From: Acidobacteriota bacterium
GTDB lineage: Bacteria; Acidobacteriota; Terriglobia; Terriglobales; Acidobacteriaceae
Direction of reading: 5' to 3'
Assembly (NCBI GenBank): GCA_013289795.1
Contig: JABCZH010000011.1
Span: 1 to 64,000, forward strand
Length of the DNA: 64,000 nucleotides
Made by a program: the position numbers and the translations under genes. Every line of letters starts with the position of its first letter. The stretch's first letter is position 1. Under the pieces are notes generated by a model. The model was not told where the DNA came from, did not search any database, and saw only the letters and a list, made by a program, of their open reading frames with translations. Positions 27,724 through 36,578 of the stretch are shown here, one piece after another.

Positions 27724-28377
27724 ATGAGCACATCTACTTTGAATATCTCCGCTACCCAGGTAAAAGAACTGCGCGAGAAGACCGGCGCGCCCATGATGGA
27801 CTGCAAACAGGCCCTGACCGAAGCCAAGGGAGACATGGAGCAGGCGGTGGTCGTGCTGCGCAAGAAGGGCGTATCGGTTGCGGCCAAAAAGTCGGCCCGC
27901 GTCACCAGCGAAGGCTCGGTCACCAGCTACATCCACGCTGGCGGCAAAATCGGAGTGCTGGTGGAAGTCAATTGCGAGAGCGATTTCGTGGCCCGCACCG
28001 ACGACTTCAAAGAGCTGGTGCATGACATCGCCATGCACATCGCGGCCAGCGACCCCAAGTACATCCGCAAGGAAGACGTTACCGCGGACGATTTCGCCCG
28101 CGAAAAGGACATCGCGCTTGCCCGTGCCATCGCCAGCGGCAAGCCGGCAGGTATCGCGGAGAAGATGGTTGCCGGCAAAATGGAGAAGTTCTACGAGGAA
28201 GTCTGCCTCTACGAGCAGCCTTTCATCAAAGACCAGACGGTCAGCATCTCGCAGCTTGTAGCCACTAAGATTGGCAAGCTGGGCGAGAATATCTCGGTTC
28301 GCCGCTTCGCCCGCTTTAAAGTCGGCGAGGCAGGCGAGACCATCGCCATCAGCCGGCCGGAACAAAAGAGCGAATAA
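27724..28377 (+). CDS. tsf: Elongation factor Ts
   Basis: 217 residues. It is the EF-Tu nucleotide exchange factor: VKELREKTGAPMMDCKQALT in the UBA-like N-terminal domain, then the core with GGKIGVLVEVNCESDFVART and QPFIKDQTVSISQL. It is shorter than E. coli EF-Ts (283) and near the compact Thermus form, so it has a reduced core. It is flanked on both sides by inverted GTTTCTAG-type repeats, and no Shine-Dalgarno is visible outside the repeat arm (GGAAACTGAATTTATG). Confidence 0.96.
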   Translation: MSTSTLNISATQVKELREKTGAPMMDCKQALTEAKGDMEQAVVVLRKKGVSVAAKKSARVTSEGSVTSYIHAGGKIGVLVEVNCESDFVARTDDFKELVHDIAMHIAASDPKYIRKEDVTADDFAREKDIALARAIASGKPAGIAEKMVAGKMEKFYEEVCLYEQPFIKDQTVSISQLVATKIGKLGENISVRRFARFKVGEAGETIAISRPEQKSE

Positions 28378-28448
28378 GTTTCTAGTTTCTGGTTTCTAGT
28401 TTCTGCTGACGGGGAAGCTGGAAACCGGAAACTGGAAACTGGAAACCA
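28377..28448. repeat. Inverted GTTTCTAG-type repeat between tsf and pyrH
   Basis: Left arm AGTTTCTAGTTTCTGGTTTC and following bases (28377-28404) pair with GGAAACCGGAAACTGGAAAC and following bases (about 28420-28447). Most mismatches become G-U pairs in RNA. The unit is the same as at 27638-27718, so the two spacers on either side of tsf share a repeat family. Confidence 0.75.
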
Positions 28449-28456
28449 GGTTCTGA

Positions 28457-29173
28457 ATGGCAACTCCCGTCTTCAAACGCATTCTGCTGAAGCTCTCCGG
28501 CGAAGCTCTCGCCGCTAACCAGGGTTTCGGTGTGGATTCCCCGCGCATTCACGAAATCGCCGCCGAACTGGCGGACGTTCACTCCCTGGGCATCCAGATC
28601 GCCATTGTCGTCGGCGGAGGCAATTTCTTCCGCGGTGTCGCCGAACAAGCCAAGGAAATGGACCGGGTGTCCGCCGATCACATGGGAATGCTGGCCACGG
28701 TGATCAACGCGCTCGCCTTGCAGGACGCGCTCGAGAAACAGGGAGTCTACACTCGTGTCCAATCGGCGATTGAGATGAACCAGGTCGCCGAGCCTTTCAT
28801 CCGCCGCCGCGCCATTCGCCACCTCGAAAAGGGCCGTGTAGTGATTTTTGCCGGTGGCACTGGCAATCCCTATTTCTCAACCGACACTGCCGCCTCGCTG
28901 CGCGCCATGGAGATTAAAGCCGAGGCTATTCTGAAAGCCACCAAAGTGGATGGCATTTACGACGCCGATCCCATGCTGGTAAAGAACGCCAAGAAGTTCA
29001 CCCAGATCACCTACCTCGACGTGCTGAAAAAGGGCTTGAAGGTGATGGACTCGACCGCCATCTCACTCTGCCAGGACAACAACCTGCCCATCATCATCTT
29101 CAACCTCAATCAGCATGGAAACATCAAGAAAGTTGTGACTGGCGAGAAGGTGGGTTCGCTGGTGTGCGCCTAG
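28457..29173 (+). CDS. pyrH: Uridylate (UMP) kinase
   Basis: 238 residues. It phosphorylates UMP to UDP with ATP. Amino-acid-kinase fold motifs: [71 protein letters not shown] and [18 protein letters not shown]. Size and order (rpsB-tsf-pyrH-frr) are canonical. Confidence 0.97.
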   Translation: MATPVFKRILLKLSGEALAANQGFGVDSPRIHEIAAELADVHSLGIQIAIVVGGGNFFRGVAEQAKEMDRVSADHMGMLATVINALALQDALEKQGVYTRVQSAIEMNQVAEPFIRRRAIRHLEKGRVVIFAGGTGNPYFSTDTAASLRAMEIKAEAILKATKVDGIYDADPMLVKNAKKFTQITYLDVLKKGLKVMDSTAISLCQDNNLPIIIFNLNQHGNIKKVVTGEKVGSLVCA

Positions 29174-29278
29174 CCCGTTGTCCGCCGCAGATTCACGCAG
29201 GGCAACGCAGATCAACCTTTTGCTTTCCAGGGTTTATAATTCAACGTTCTTGACCATTACTTTCCCAGGGAGCTGACC

Positions 29279-29869
29279 ATGGCTCAAGCCGGTATGGCCG
29301 CGATTCCGGGCCTCAAAGATACTTACATCCAACTCAAGACCCGCATGGACAAGGCGGTCGAAGACTTCCGCAAAGCCATGGCGGCGACACGGACGGGGCG
29401 CGCCAACGTGCACATGCTCGACGCTGTCCACGTCGATTACTACGGCTCGCAGATGCCGCTGAATCAGATTGCCCAAGTGCACGCCCCAGAACCGCAGCTC
29501 ATCACCATCCAGCCCTTCGACCCTACTGCGCTGCCCGCGATTGAAAAGGCCATACGTTCCGCCGATCTCGGGCTGAATCCAATGAACGATGGCAAGATCG
29601 TCCGCGTGCCGGTGCCCGCGCTTACCGAGGAGCGTCGCAAAGATATGGTCAAACACCTGCACAAGGTGCTCGAGGACCATCGTACCGCCGTGCGCAACAT
29701 TCGGCGCGACGGCAATGACGGCATCAAAAAGGCCATGAAAGACAAGATAATCTCCGAAGACGACGAAAAGCGAGCTATGGACGAGATTCAGAAACTCACC
29801 GACGACGAAATCAAGAAGATGGAAGAAATGAGCAAGGGTAAAGAAAAGGAAGTGATGGAAATAAAATAG
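29279..29869 (+). CDS. frr: Ribosome recycling factor
   Basis: 196 residues, ATG 29279 with GGGAGC upstream; ATG 29294 is a possible shorter start. RRF signatures: KAMAATRTGRANVHMLDAV, YYGSQMPLNQIAQV, PFDPTALPAIEKAI, NDGKIVRVPVPALTEERRKD and VRNIRRDGNDGIKK. With EF-G it splits the post-termination ribosome. TATAAT at 29235-29240 upstream suggests its own promoter within the cluster. Confidence 0.97.
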   Translation: MAQAGMAAIPGLKDTYIQLKTRMDKAVEDFRKAMAATRTGRANVHMLDAVHVDYYGSQMPLNQIAQVHAPEPQLITIQPFDPTALPAIEKAIRSADLGLNPMNDGKIVRVPVPALTEERRKDMVKHLHKVLEDHRTAVRNIRRDGNDGIKKAMKDKIISEDDEKRAMDEIQKLTDDEIKKMEEMSKGKEKEVMEIK

Positions 29870-29880
29870 TGCTCGGTTTT

Positions 29881-29914
29881 CCCCCTGTGCCACCCTGTGG
29901 CCTCTGTGGTGGGG
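29881..29914. repeat. Intergenic CTGTGG-type repeat
   Basis: CCCCCTGTGCCACCCTGTGG followed by CCTCTGTGGTGGGG is the reverse-orientation relative of the ACCACAGGGG repeat at 23155-23190. It fills most of the 69-base gap after frr. Confidence 0.55.
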
Positions 29915-29938
29915 TTTTGATCTCTTATTCCTATTCCT

Positions 29939-31117
29939 ATGTCCGCGCCCGCGGGTAGCTCTTTCGACGTCATAGTTCTCGGGGGCGGCGCTGCCGGCCT
30001 GATGTGCGCTATCGAAGCTGGCAAGCGCGGACGCCGCGTTGCCGTTCTAGAACACGCCGACCGCTGCGGCAAGAAAATCCTCATCTCGGGCGGCGGACGC
30101 TGCAACTTCACCAATCTGCACTGTCGTCCCGAAAACTTCATCTCGGCGAATCCACATTTTGCCAAGTCGGCGCTGGCCCGTTACACTCCGGCGGACTTCA
30201 TCGCTTTGGTCGAAAAACATGGCATCTGTTATCACGAGAAGACTCTAGGCCAGCTTTTCTGCGACCGATCTTCCCGCGAAATCCTGCAGATGCTGGAAAC
30301 AGAATGTCAGGCCGCCAGCGTCGAGATTCTTGTGAGTACGAAGGTCTTGGATGTCACCAAGACCACCGAATTCATCATTCGAACCGAACGCGCCGAATTT
30401 CGTTCGACGGCGTTGGTGGTCGCGACTGGCGGCCTGTCCATCCCCAAGATGGGTGCAACCAGTTTCGGCTACGATCTGGCGCGGCAATTCGGGCTTAAGA
30501 TTCGCGAGCCGTGGCCGGCTCTGGTCCCGTTGTTGCTCCCCCCGGAAGATCGCAACCACTATTGCGATCTCGCGGGAGTATCGGCAGAAGTGATTGCTTC
30601 GTGCGACGGCGTGCGTTTCAGAGAAGGGATGCTGATCACGCACCGCGGGCTGAGCGGTCCGGCCATCTTGCAAATTTCGTCCTACTGGAGACCGCCGACG
30701 CCGATTGTCATCGATCTGGCTCCTGGGAAGGCCGTAACGGCAACGTTCAACGACACGCAGTCTCCGCGCAACATCAAAACCCTGAACGCTACCTTCCGGG
30801 CGTTCCTGCCCAATCGCCTGGCGGATCGCTGGTTGGAGCTCAACCCTCCTTCTTCATTTACGAATCAGTCGCTCGCCGATCTGGAACGCCGCGCTCATGG
30901 CTGGGAACTTCATCCTGCGGGAACCGAAGGCTACGAAAAAGCAGAAGTCACTGCGGGAGGAGTCGACACCGACGAGCTCTCCGCCAAAACCATGGAGAGC
31001 CCCAGAGTCCCAGGACTGTTCTTCATCGGCGAAGTTGTCGACGTCACAGGCCAGCTTGGCGGATTCAACTTTCAGTGGGCTTGGGCATCGGGCGCTTGCG
31101 CCGGACGTGCGGTTTGA
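29939..31117 (+). CDS. BaiN/YhiN-type FAD-dependent oxidoreductase
   Basis: 392 residues. HI0933/YhiN-family flavoprotein: FAD-binding VIVLGGGAAGLMCAIEAGKR, then GKKILISGGGRCNFTN (family signature), LFCDRSSREILQML, VATGGLSIPKMGATSFGY, LITHRGLSGPAILQIS and C-terminal GLFFIGEVVDVTGQLGGFN. Gut relatives (BaiN) reduce C=C bonds of steroid enones, but most members are uncharacterised. No obvious ribosome site precedes the ATG, and the upstream gap is repeat sequence. Confidence 0.9.
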   Translation: MSAPAGSSFDVIVLGGGAAGLMCAIEAGKRGRRVAVLEHADRCGKKILISGGGRCNFTNLHCRPENFISANPHFAKSALARYTPADFIALVEKHGICYHEKTLGQLFCDRSSREILQMLETECQAASVEILVSTKVLDVTKTTEFIIRTERAEFRSTALVVATGGLSIPKMGATSFGYDLARQFGLKIREPWPALVPLLLPPEDRNHYCDLAGVSAEVIASCDGVRFREGMLITHRGLSGPAILQISSYWRPPTPIVIDLAPGKAVTATFNDTQSPRNIKTLNATFRAFLPNRLADRWLELNPPSSFTNQSLADLERRAHGWELHPAGTEGYEKAEVTAGGVDTDELSAKTMESPRVPGLFFIGEVVDVTGQLGGFNFQWAWASGACAGRAV

Positions 31118-31168
31118 TCGGGTGAGCGTCTAGACGTAGCAGCTACGTCCCTACCGGGCAACTCCCCG

Positions 31169-31174
31169 TATAAT
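31169..31174 (+). promoter_or_regulatory. TATAAT -10 element, leaderless start of the molybdoenzyme gene
   Basis: Perfect TATAAT ending seven bases before the GTG start at 31182, so the predicted transcription start falls on or next to the start codon. The context TATAATCG-5N-GTG is the same as before alr at 38225. No -35 consensus or Shine-Dalgarno is present. Confidence 0.6.
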
Positions 31175-31181
31175 CGAAACA

Positions 31182-33302
31182 GTGAAGCAGACCGTCCACG
31201 CCGCTTGTCCCCATGATTGTCCAGACGCTTGCGGCGTCTTGATTACCGTCGACAACGGCCGTGCTACGCGGATTCAGGGTGATCCGGCGCATCCGGTGAC
31301 TCGCGGCTTCCTGTGCGCGAAAGTTGCCAAGTATCTCGACCGCGTGTACTCGCCGGATCGCCTGTTGTATCCCATGCGAAGGATCGCGCCCAAGGGCCCT
31401 GTGGGCGGGGGCGTCCGCGCCACGCCAACATTCCAACGCATCACTTGGGACCAAGCTCTCGACGAGATCACTTCTCGCTTCAAGCAAATCAGCTCCGAGT
31501 TTGGCAGCGAAGCTATTCTCCCGTACTCCTATGGCGGTACTCTCGGAGTCTTAAACGGCGCTTCCATGGACCGCCGCTTCTTTCACCGGTTAGGAGCATC
31601 GCAACTCGATCGGACGATCTGTTCCACGGCCGGCGAAGCTGGTCTAAAGTCGGTTCTTGGCATCAAACTGGCCACCGAGCCGGAACAATTCGTACATTCC
31701 CGCTACATCATTGCGTGGGCGTCGAACATTCACGGCAACAATGTGCACCTGTGGCCATTTATCGTTGAAGCCCGCCGCAAGGGTGCAAAGCTCGTCGTCA
31801 TCGATCCCTACCGCACCCGCACGGCCGCCTGCGCCGACTGGTATTTGCCAATCAACCCCGGCACTGATGCCGCGCTCGCGCTTGGCATGATGAACGTCAT
31901 CATCAATGAGAATCTGCATGACGCAGATTACGTCGAGCACTACACCGTCGGTTTCGAGCAACTCCGAACCAACGTTCAGGGGTACAGTCCAGAACGCGTA
32001 TCGAAGTGGACTGGGATCTCAGTCGCAGATATCACAAAGTTAGCGCGGGAATACGCTACGATCCGGCCCGCCGTCATTCGAGTGAACGACGGCGTGCAGC
32101 GCTCTGAAGGGGGCGGCATGGCCATGCGCGCGATTACCATGTTGCCCTGCATTACCGGCTCGTGGAAGGAGGTCGGAGGCGGCCTGCAGTACGCTACCAG
32201 CGGGGCATTCGCGGCGGCACTCGACAAAGAGACCTTGAAGCGCCCTGACCTGATGGACGCGGCCCTGGGCCGGCCGGCTCGCACTATAAATATGGTCGAG
32301 CTGGGGAAGGCTTTGAACATCCTTTCCGATCCGCCCGTCAAAGCGCTACTGGTTTACAACTCCAATCCGGCGGCGGTTTGCCCCGATCAGAACGAAGTGA
32401 CTCGCGGCTTGCGGCGCCCCGACCTGTTCACGGTGGTCCACGAACAATTCTTTACAGATACCACGGATTACGCCGACATTGTCCTTCCCGCGACCACATT
32501 CTTTGAGCACAAGGACCTGCAAGGCGCTTACGGACACTACTTTCTACAGATGTCTGACCAGGCCATCGAACCCTTGGGCGAATGCCGGTCGAATGTTGAT
32601 CTGTTCCGCACCCTCGCCGAGCGCATGGGATTCCGCGATGAATGTTTCCGTGAATCGGTCGATCAGATGATCGACGTTGCACTGAACACGAAAAACCCCT
32701 GGCTGGAAGGCATCGACCGCAAACGTTTGGAAGCTGAAGGGCACATCCGGCTGAATTTTCACGCAGACAAGACCGGGCCTTTTCTTCCCTTTGCTCACGG
32801 AAACTTCGGGACCGCGAGTGGCAAAGCCGAACTTTATAGTGAGCCGTTGAAGTCTCAAGGGCTTGACCCCGTTGTGCAATTCACACCACCGGAGGAATCG
32901 CGGCATGGTGAGCAAGCCAAGACTTTTCCTTTGGAGTTGCTGGCGCGCAAGGCCGACAATTTCCTCAATACGACGTTTTCGAATCTGTCTTCGATTCAGG
33001 AGATGGAAGAACCCGGCCTGCTCGAGCTGAACGCAACCGACGCCCGCAGCCGGGGAATCGTTGAAGGTGACACGGTGCGCGTATTCAACCGCCGCGGAGA
33101 CGTACGTCTGATCGCGAAGATCAATGGCGCTGTGCAGACCGGCGTAGTGTGTGCCAAACTCGCCTGGGCCAAGCTTTCACCGGGCGGACAAAACATTAAC
33201 GTGCTTACATCACAAAAACTTACGGACTTGGGCAACTCGGCCACGTTTTATTCCGTCTTGGTTGAGGTGGAGCTTTTCAAGCCGGCGGCTGCGAGCAACT
33301 GA
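31182..33302 (+). CDS. Molybdopterin-dependent oxidoreductase
   Basis: 706 residues, GTG start. DMSO-reductase superfamily: an N-terminal 4Fe-4S site Cys9, Cys13, Cys17, Cys45 (ACPHDCPDACG), then TICSTAGEAGLKSVLG in the Mo-ligand region, VVIDPYRTRTAACADWYLPI, PGTDAALALGMMNVII, DYADIVLPATTFFEHKDLQ and a C-terminal molydopterin-binding beta-barrel (VEGDTVRVFNRRGDVRL). No twin-arginine leader is present, so it is probably cytoplasmic. No electron-transfer subunit or cofactor gene is adjacent. The substrate is unknown; formate dehydrogenase-like and other anaerobic-type members share this layout. Confidence 0.9.
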   Translation: MKQTVHAACPHDCPDACGVLITVDNGRATRIQGDPAHPVTRGFLCAKVAKYLDRVYSPDRLLYPMRRIAPKGPVGGGVRATPTFQRITWDQALDEITSRFKQISSEFGSEAILPYSYGGTLGVLNGASMDRRFFHRLGASQLDRTICSTAGEAGLKSVLGIKLATEPEQFVHSRYIIAWASNIHGNNVHLWPFIVEARRKGAKLVVIDPYRTRTAACADWYLPINPGTDAALALGMMNVIINENLHDADYVEHYTVGFEQLRTNVQGYSPERVSKWTGISVADITKLAREYATIRPAVIRVNDGVQRSEGGGMAMRAITMLPCITGSWKEVGGGLQYATSGAFAAALDKETLKRPDLMDAALGRPARTINMVELGKALNILSDPPVKALLVYNSNPAAVCPDQNEVTRGLRRPDLFTVVHEQFFTDTTDYADIVLPATTFFEHKDLQGAYGHYFLQMSDQAIEPLGECRSNVDLFRTLAERMGFRDECFRESVDQMIDVALNTKNPWLEGIDRKRLEAEGHIRLNFHADKTGPFLPFAHGNFGTASGKAELYSEPLKSQGLDPVVQFTPPEESRHGEQAKTFPLELLARKADNFLNTTFSNLSSIQEMEEPGLLELNATDARSRGIVEGDTVRVFNRRGDVRLIAKINGAVQTGVVCAKLAWAKLSPGGQNINVLTSQKLTDLGNSATFYSVLVEVELFKPAAASN

Positions 33303-33337
33303 GGCCTGGTTCTTGGACGCTCTCCATCGCACTACCG

Positions 33338-33343
33338 TATAAT
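33338..33343 (+). promoter_or_regulatory. TATAAT -10 element overlapping the bamA open frame
   Basis: Perfect TATAAT whose last base is the first base of the only upstream in-frame start codon (TTG 33343). If used, transcription starts near 33350, downstream of that TTG. A weak TTGGAC lies 19 bases upstream. Confidence 0.45.
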
Positions 33344-36297
33344 TGCGGTTTTCCATACTCCCAGTCGCTGAGGTAGAGGAGATTCTGCGCTCTCATCAGG
33401 ATAACCCTGCGATCGCCCAGGGCAAGCATAGCCGCGCACCCCGAAGTCTGGCATCACGCTTCGGCCCATCTCCTTCATTTATAAAGTGTTGGGGTCGATG
33501 CCGTGGTTCGCTTCTGGGGCTTTTACTGGGAATTGTTGTGCTGAGTTCGCTGGCTGCGGCGCAGCAGGAACTAGTTGCAGGGATCGAAGTCCACGGTAAC
33601 CGCCGGATTCCGGCTGAAACCATCCGCGCCCGGATCTTCACCCGTCCCGGGGACGTGTATGACGAGGCCGCTCTCGAACGTGACTTCAATTCGCTGTGGA
33701 ATACCGGGTACTTCGAGGATCTCCGCTTCGAGCGCGAAAACACTCCCAAAGGCCCAGTCCTTCACATCTACGTCAAGGAACGGCCGACGATTCGCGAGAT
33801 CAACTATGAGGGTCTGAACTCAGTTACCAAGAGCGATGTGCTCGACCGTTTCAAGGAACGTAAAGTCGGGCTTTCGGTCGAAAGCCAGTATGACCCGACC
33901 AAGGTCAAGCACGCGGAGGTGGTCATCAAGGAACTGCTCTCCGAGCATGGCCGTCAATTCTCCACCATCCGTACCGAGATTCGGCCCATTCCTCCCGCCG
34001 CTTTGAGCCTTACCTTCGTGATCAAGGAAGGTCCTAAGGTCAAAGTGGGCAAGATTATTTTCACCGGCAACAATCACGTGAAGACCCGTTTGCTGCGCGG
34101 GGCGATGAAGAACCTGAGGCCGATCGGCATTCCCCACTCCATCTTCCTCGAAAACCTGTTCGCCCGCACCTACGATGCCACCAAGCTCGATGAAGACACC
34201 GAGCGGGTGCGTTCCGAATTTCAAAATCGGGGCTACTTCAAAGCCACGGTCAACGAGCCCAAGACCGACATCCACGACAGCGGGCACAAGGGCTTTCACA
34301 TTCCGTTCCTGCAACCGGGCACGGGCAAGGCGATAGACATTACCATGCCCATCGATGAAGGTGAAAAATACACACTGGGCGAAATCACCTTCAAGGGAAA
34401 CAAGGCGGTCACCAACACAAAAGCACTGCGGGCGCTGTTCCCCATCAAAGATGGCGATGTGTTTGACCGCAGCAAGATTGCCAAGGGTCTGGACAACTTG
34501 GGGAAAGCTTATGGTCAACAGGGTTATATCAACTTCACTTCGGTCCCCGGCACCACATTCGACGAGGACAAGAAACAGATCTTTATCGACATCGACGTGG
34601 ATGAGGGCAAACCGTTTGTGGTCCGGCGCATCGAGTTTCAGGGCAACACCACCACCCGCGACAAAGTGATCCGCCGCGAAATCCTGCTGGAAGAAGGCCA
34701 GACCTATAGCTCGCAGCTCTGGGAAGTCAGCCTGCAGCGTCTGAATCAGTTGGGCTTCTTCGATGTGCTGAAGGCCGACGATCCCAGCACTACCGAACGC
34801 CATCTTGACGAAAAAGCCGGCACTGTCGACCTGCTTCTCAAAGTGCACGAGAAAGGGAAAAACAGCATCGGATTGACCGGAGGTGTGAGCGGCCTTGCTG
34901 GCTCCTTTATCGGGCTCAGTTACAGTACCAACAACTTTCTGGGTAAGGGTGAAACCCTGACCGTTTCGGCCAACATCGGCAACCTTGAGCGCGACCTGAT
35001 GTTTGGCTTCACAGAGCCTTACTTATTTGATCGCCCGCTGCAGTTCGGATTTACGGTTTACGGACGCCGATTCATCTACGACCAGGCACGACAGGCCGCA
35101 ATCTTAACCGGCCAAGCGATCAATCTGCCCTCGGCCCTGGAGCAGAATCTTCAGAACTACACTCAATCCAGCAAAGGCTTCACCCTCAATTTGTCCTATC
35201 CTTTGCGCCATCACTCGTTCAAACGGATCGGCGTCAGCTATCAGTTGGACGACTCCTCGATTGTGGCTCTGACCAACGCCTCCAAGACCCTGTTCGATTT
35301 CCTGTCCTTCCGTGGAATCAGCGGCCCCAACTCTCTGAACGGCATTGTCACCAGCAAGATCATTCCCAGCCTTTCCAAGAACTCTTTGGATCGGGCGCTC
35401 TTTCCCCACAAGGGCACGAGCTACTACCTGGCAACGGAATTTGCAGGCATCGGGGGGAACGTGAGGACGATTCGGCCAATCGTGCAATACAAGCGTTTCA
35501 CTCCAGTTCAGAACGGGCGCAACACCGTAGGCTTCCAGGTGACCGGCTCCTTCCTGACCGGCTACGGCGGCCTGGTGCCACCTCCCTTCCAGCGTTTTTA
35601 TGACGGAGGCGAGAATGACTTGCGCGGCTTCGATATCCGTTCGATATCGCCGGTCGCCTTTTTACCTAGCACCACCACGGTTCAACTGCGCAATCCGGAT
35701 GGTTCGATTGTGCCTAAGAACCCCGCCAATCCCCTCCAGGGGGCTTACACCATTCCTGTCCCCGTCTCGCAGATCGTGTTTCCCGGCGGAGATCTGAGCT
35801 TGATCGGCAACCTCGAATACCGCATCACCATTGCCGGGCCAGTCAGTTTTGCGCCTTTCATGGATGCCGGGGTCGAGCCCATCTTGCGCGATTCCCAATT
35901 GAAAATCTCCAGCAGCGAGCAGCAACTGCTCAACAGCACGGTGTATGGCTGCCCCACCGTTGACGTCGCCCTGAACTGCACCGGCGGCAGCAAGCTTTCC
36001 TTCTCCCAGTTCCTTACTCCCCTAAGCAGCACCAATTGGACCCCCAGGATGTCCACCGGAATCGAGTTCCAGGTCTTCTTGCCCGTTATCAATGCTCCCT
36101 TCCGAGTGTATTGGGCGTACAACCCCCTGCGCCTCGACACCACCACCAATTCTCCGGTTCCCATTACCCGCAGCATGTTCCCGGCCGGAGCCGCGGGAGA
36201 CTACACCTTCCAACTCGCTAAGAACGCGTTCGCCCCGCAGTATCTGTTGCGCGAACCGCGCAAGACTTTCCGCTTCACTGTAGCTACTACGTTCTGA
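33343..36297 (+). CDS. bamA: Outer-membrane assembly factor BamA (Omp85)
   Basis: Up to 984 residues. A signal-like segment (LLGLLLGIVVLSSLAAAQQ) precedes five POTRA domains, with motifs such as VHGNRRIPAETIRARIFT, NYEGLNSVTKSDVL, EGEKYTLGEITFKGNKAVT and RRIEFQGNTTTRDKVIRRE, then an Omp85 beta-barrel with the GGENDLRGFDIRSISP (VRGF-like) motif and a C-terminal FRFTVATTF with final Phe. It inserts beta-barrel proteins into the outer membrane. The start is unresolved: no ATG or GTG is in frame before the signal peptide. TTG 33343 overlaps a TATAAT, and GAGGTAGAGGAG just before ATT 33382/CTG 33385 could mark a rare start. The skp-like gene follows. Confidence 0.93.
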   Translation: MRFSILPVAEVEEILRSHQDNPAIAQGKHSRAPRSLASRFGPSPSFIKCWGRCRGSLLGLLLGIVVLSSLAAAQQELVAGIEVHGNRRIPAETIRARIFTRPGDVYDEAALERDFNSLWNTGYFEDLRFERENTPKGPVLHIYVKERPTIREINYEGLNSVTKSDVLDRFKERKVGLSVESQYDPTKVKHAEVVIKELLSEHGRQFSTIRTEIRPIPPAALSLTFVIKEGPKVKVGKIIFTGNNHVKTRLLRGAMKNLRPIGIPHSIFLENLFARTYDATKLDEDTERVRSEFQNRGYFKATVNEPKTDIHDSGHKGFHIPFLQPGTGKAIDITMPIDEGEKYTLGEITFKGNKAVTNTKALRALFPIKDGDVFDRSKIAKGLDNLGKAYGQQGYINFTSVPGTTFDEDKKQIFIDIDVDEGKPFVVRRIEFQGNTTTRDKVIRREILLEEGQTYSSQLWEVSLQRLNQLGFFDVLKADDPSTTERHLDEKAGTVDLLLKVHEKGKNSIGLTGGVSGLAGSFIGLSYSTNNFLGKGETLTVSANIGNLERDLMFGFTEPYLFDRPLQFGFTVYGRRFIYDQARQAAILTGQAINLPSALEQNLQNYTQSSKGFTLNLSYPLRHHSFKRIGVSYQLDDSSIVALTNASKTLFDFLSFRGISGPNSLNGIVTSKIIPSLSKNSLDRALFPHKGTSYYLATEFAGIGGNVRTIRPIVQYKRFTPVQNGRNTVGFQVTGSFLTGYGGLVPPPFQRFYDGGENDLRGFDIRSISPVAFLPSTTTVQLRNPDGSIVPKNPANPLQGAYTIPVPVSQIVFPGGDLSLIGNLEYRITIAGPVSFAPFMDAGVEPILRDSQLKISSSEQQLLNSTVYGCPTVDVALNCTGGSKLSFSQFLTPLSSTNWTPRMSTGIEFQVFLPVINAPFRVYWAYNPLRLDTTTNSPVPITRSMFPAGAAGDYTFQLAKNAFAPQYLLREPRKTFRFTVATTF

Positions 36298-36336
36298 CCC
36301 TGCGTCGAGTCCATGCCTGAGAATTGGGAACTGGTG

Positions 36337-36353
36337 TCAAACCGCAGGTTTGA
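36337..36353. promoter_or_regulatory. Perfect palindrome overlapping a -35 element
   Basis: TCAAACC-GCA-GGTTTGA is a seven-base perfect inverted repeat. Its right arm supplies the first four bases of the -35 TTGACG of the skp-like gene promoter. It lacks a T-run, so it is more likely an operator or a mild 3' hairpin of bamA than a terminator. Confidence 0.45.
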
Positions 36354-36379
36354 CGGTGGAGCTGCTATCTCCCTATAAT
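36350..36379 (+). promoter_or_regulatory. Promoter of the skp/ompH-like gene
   Basis: TTGACG (36350-36355) and perfect TATAAT (36374-36379) with an 18-base spacer, one of the best sigma-70-type promoters in the window. It leaves a leader of about 190 bases before ATG 36579. Confidence 0.75.
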
Positions 36380-36452
36380 GTTAGCTTCGCGCCCTGAAAA
36401 TGAAATGTGCGGGGTGGTCGTCTCGTTTGTGCGTTCGAACGTGACAGGCTGG

Positions 36453-36470
36453 GACTAGGCCTGCCTAGTC
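36453..36470 (+). promoter_or_regulatory. Perfect hairpin in the leader of the skp-like gene
   Basis: GACTAGGC-CT-GCCTAGTC, an eight-base perfect stem with a two-base loop, lies within the long untranslated leader between the promoter and ATG 36579. It is followed by G+C-rich sequence without a T-run. It could be part of a regulatory RNA fold or a protein-binding palindrome. Confidence 0.4.
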
Positions 36471-36578
36471 GCCGGCGATGGCGAGGCGGGATGATAGACG
36501 GTGGGCCGCAGCGTGGTGAAGAGAGAAAGATCTGAGCAAAATTCCCGGAAAGCTTCCAAGGAGTTCAAAATTAACCCC

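Noticed and set aside
36337-36353. Palindrome as a rho-independent terminator for bamA
   Set aside because: The hairpin has no following T-run and its right arm is part of a good -35 element, so a terminator call is not supported.
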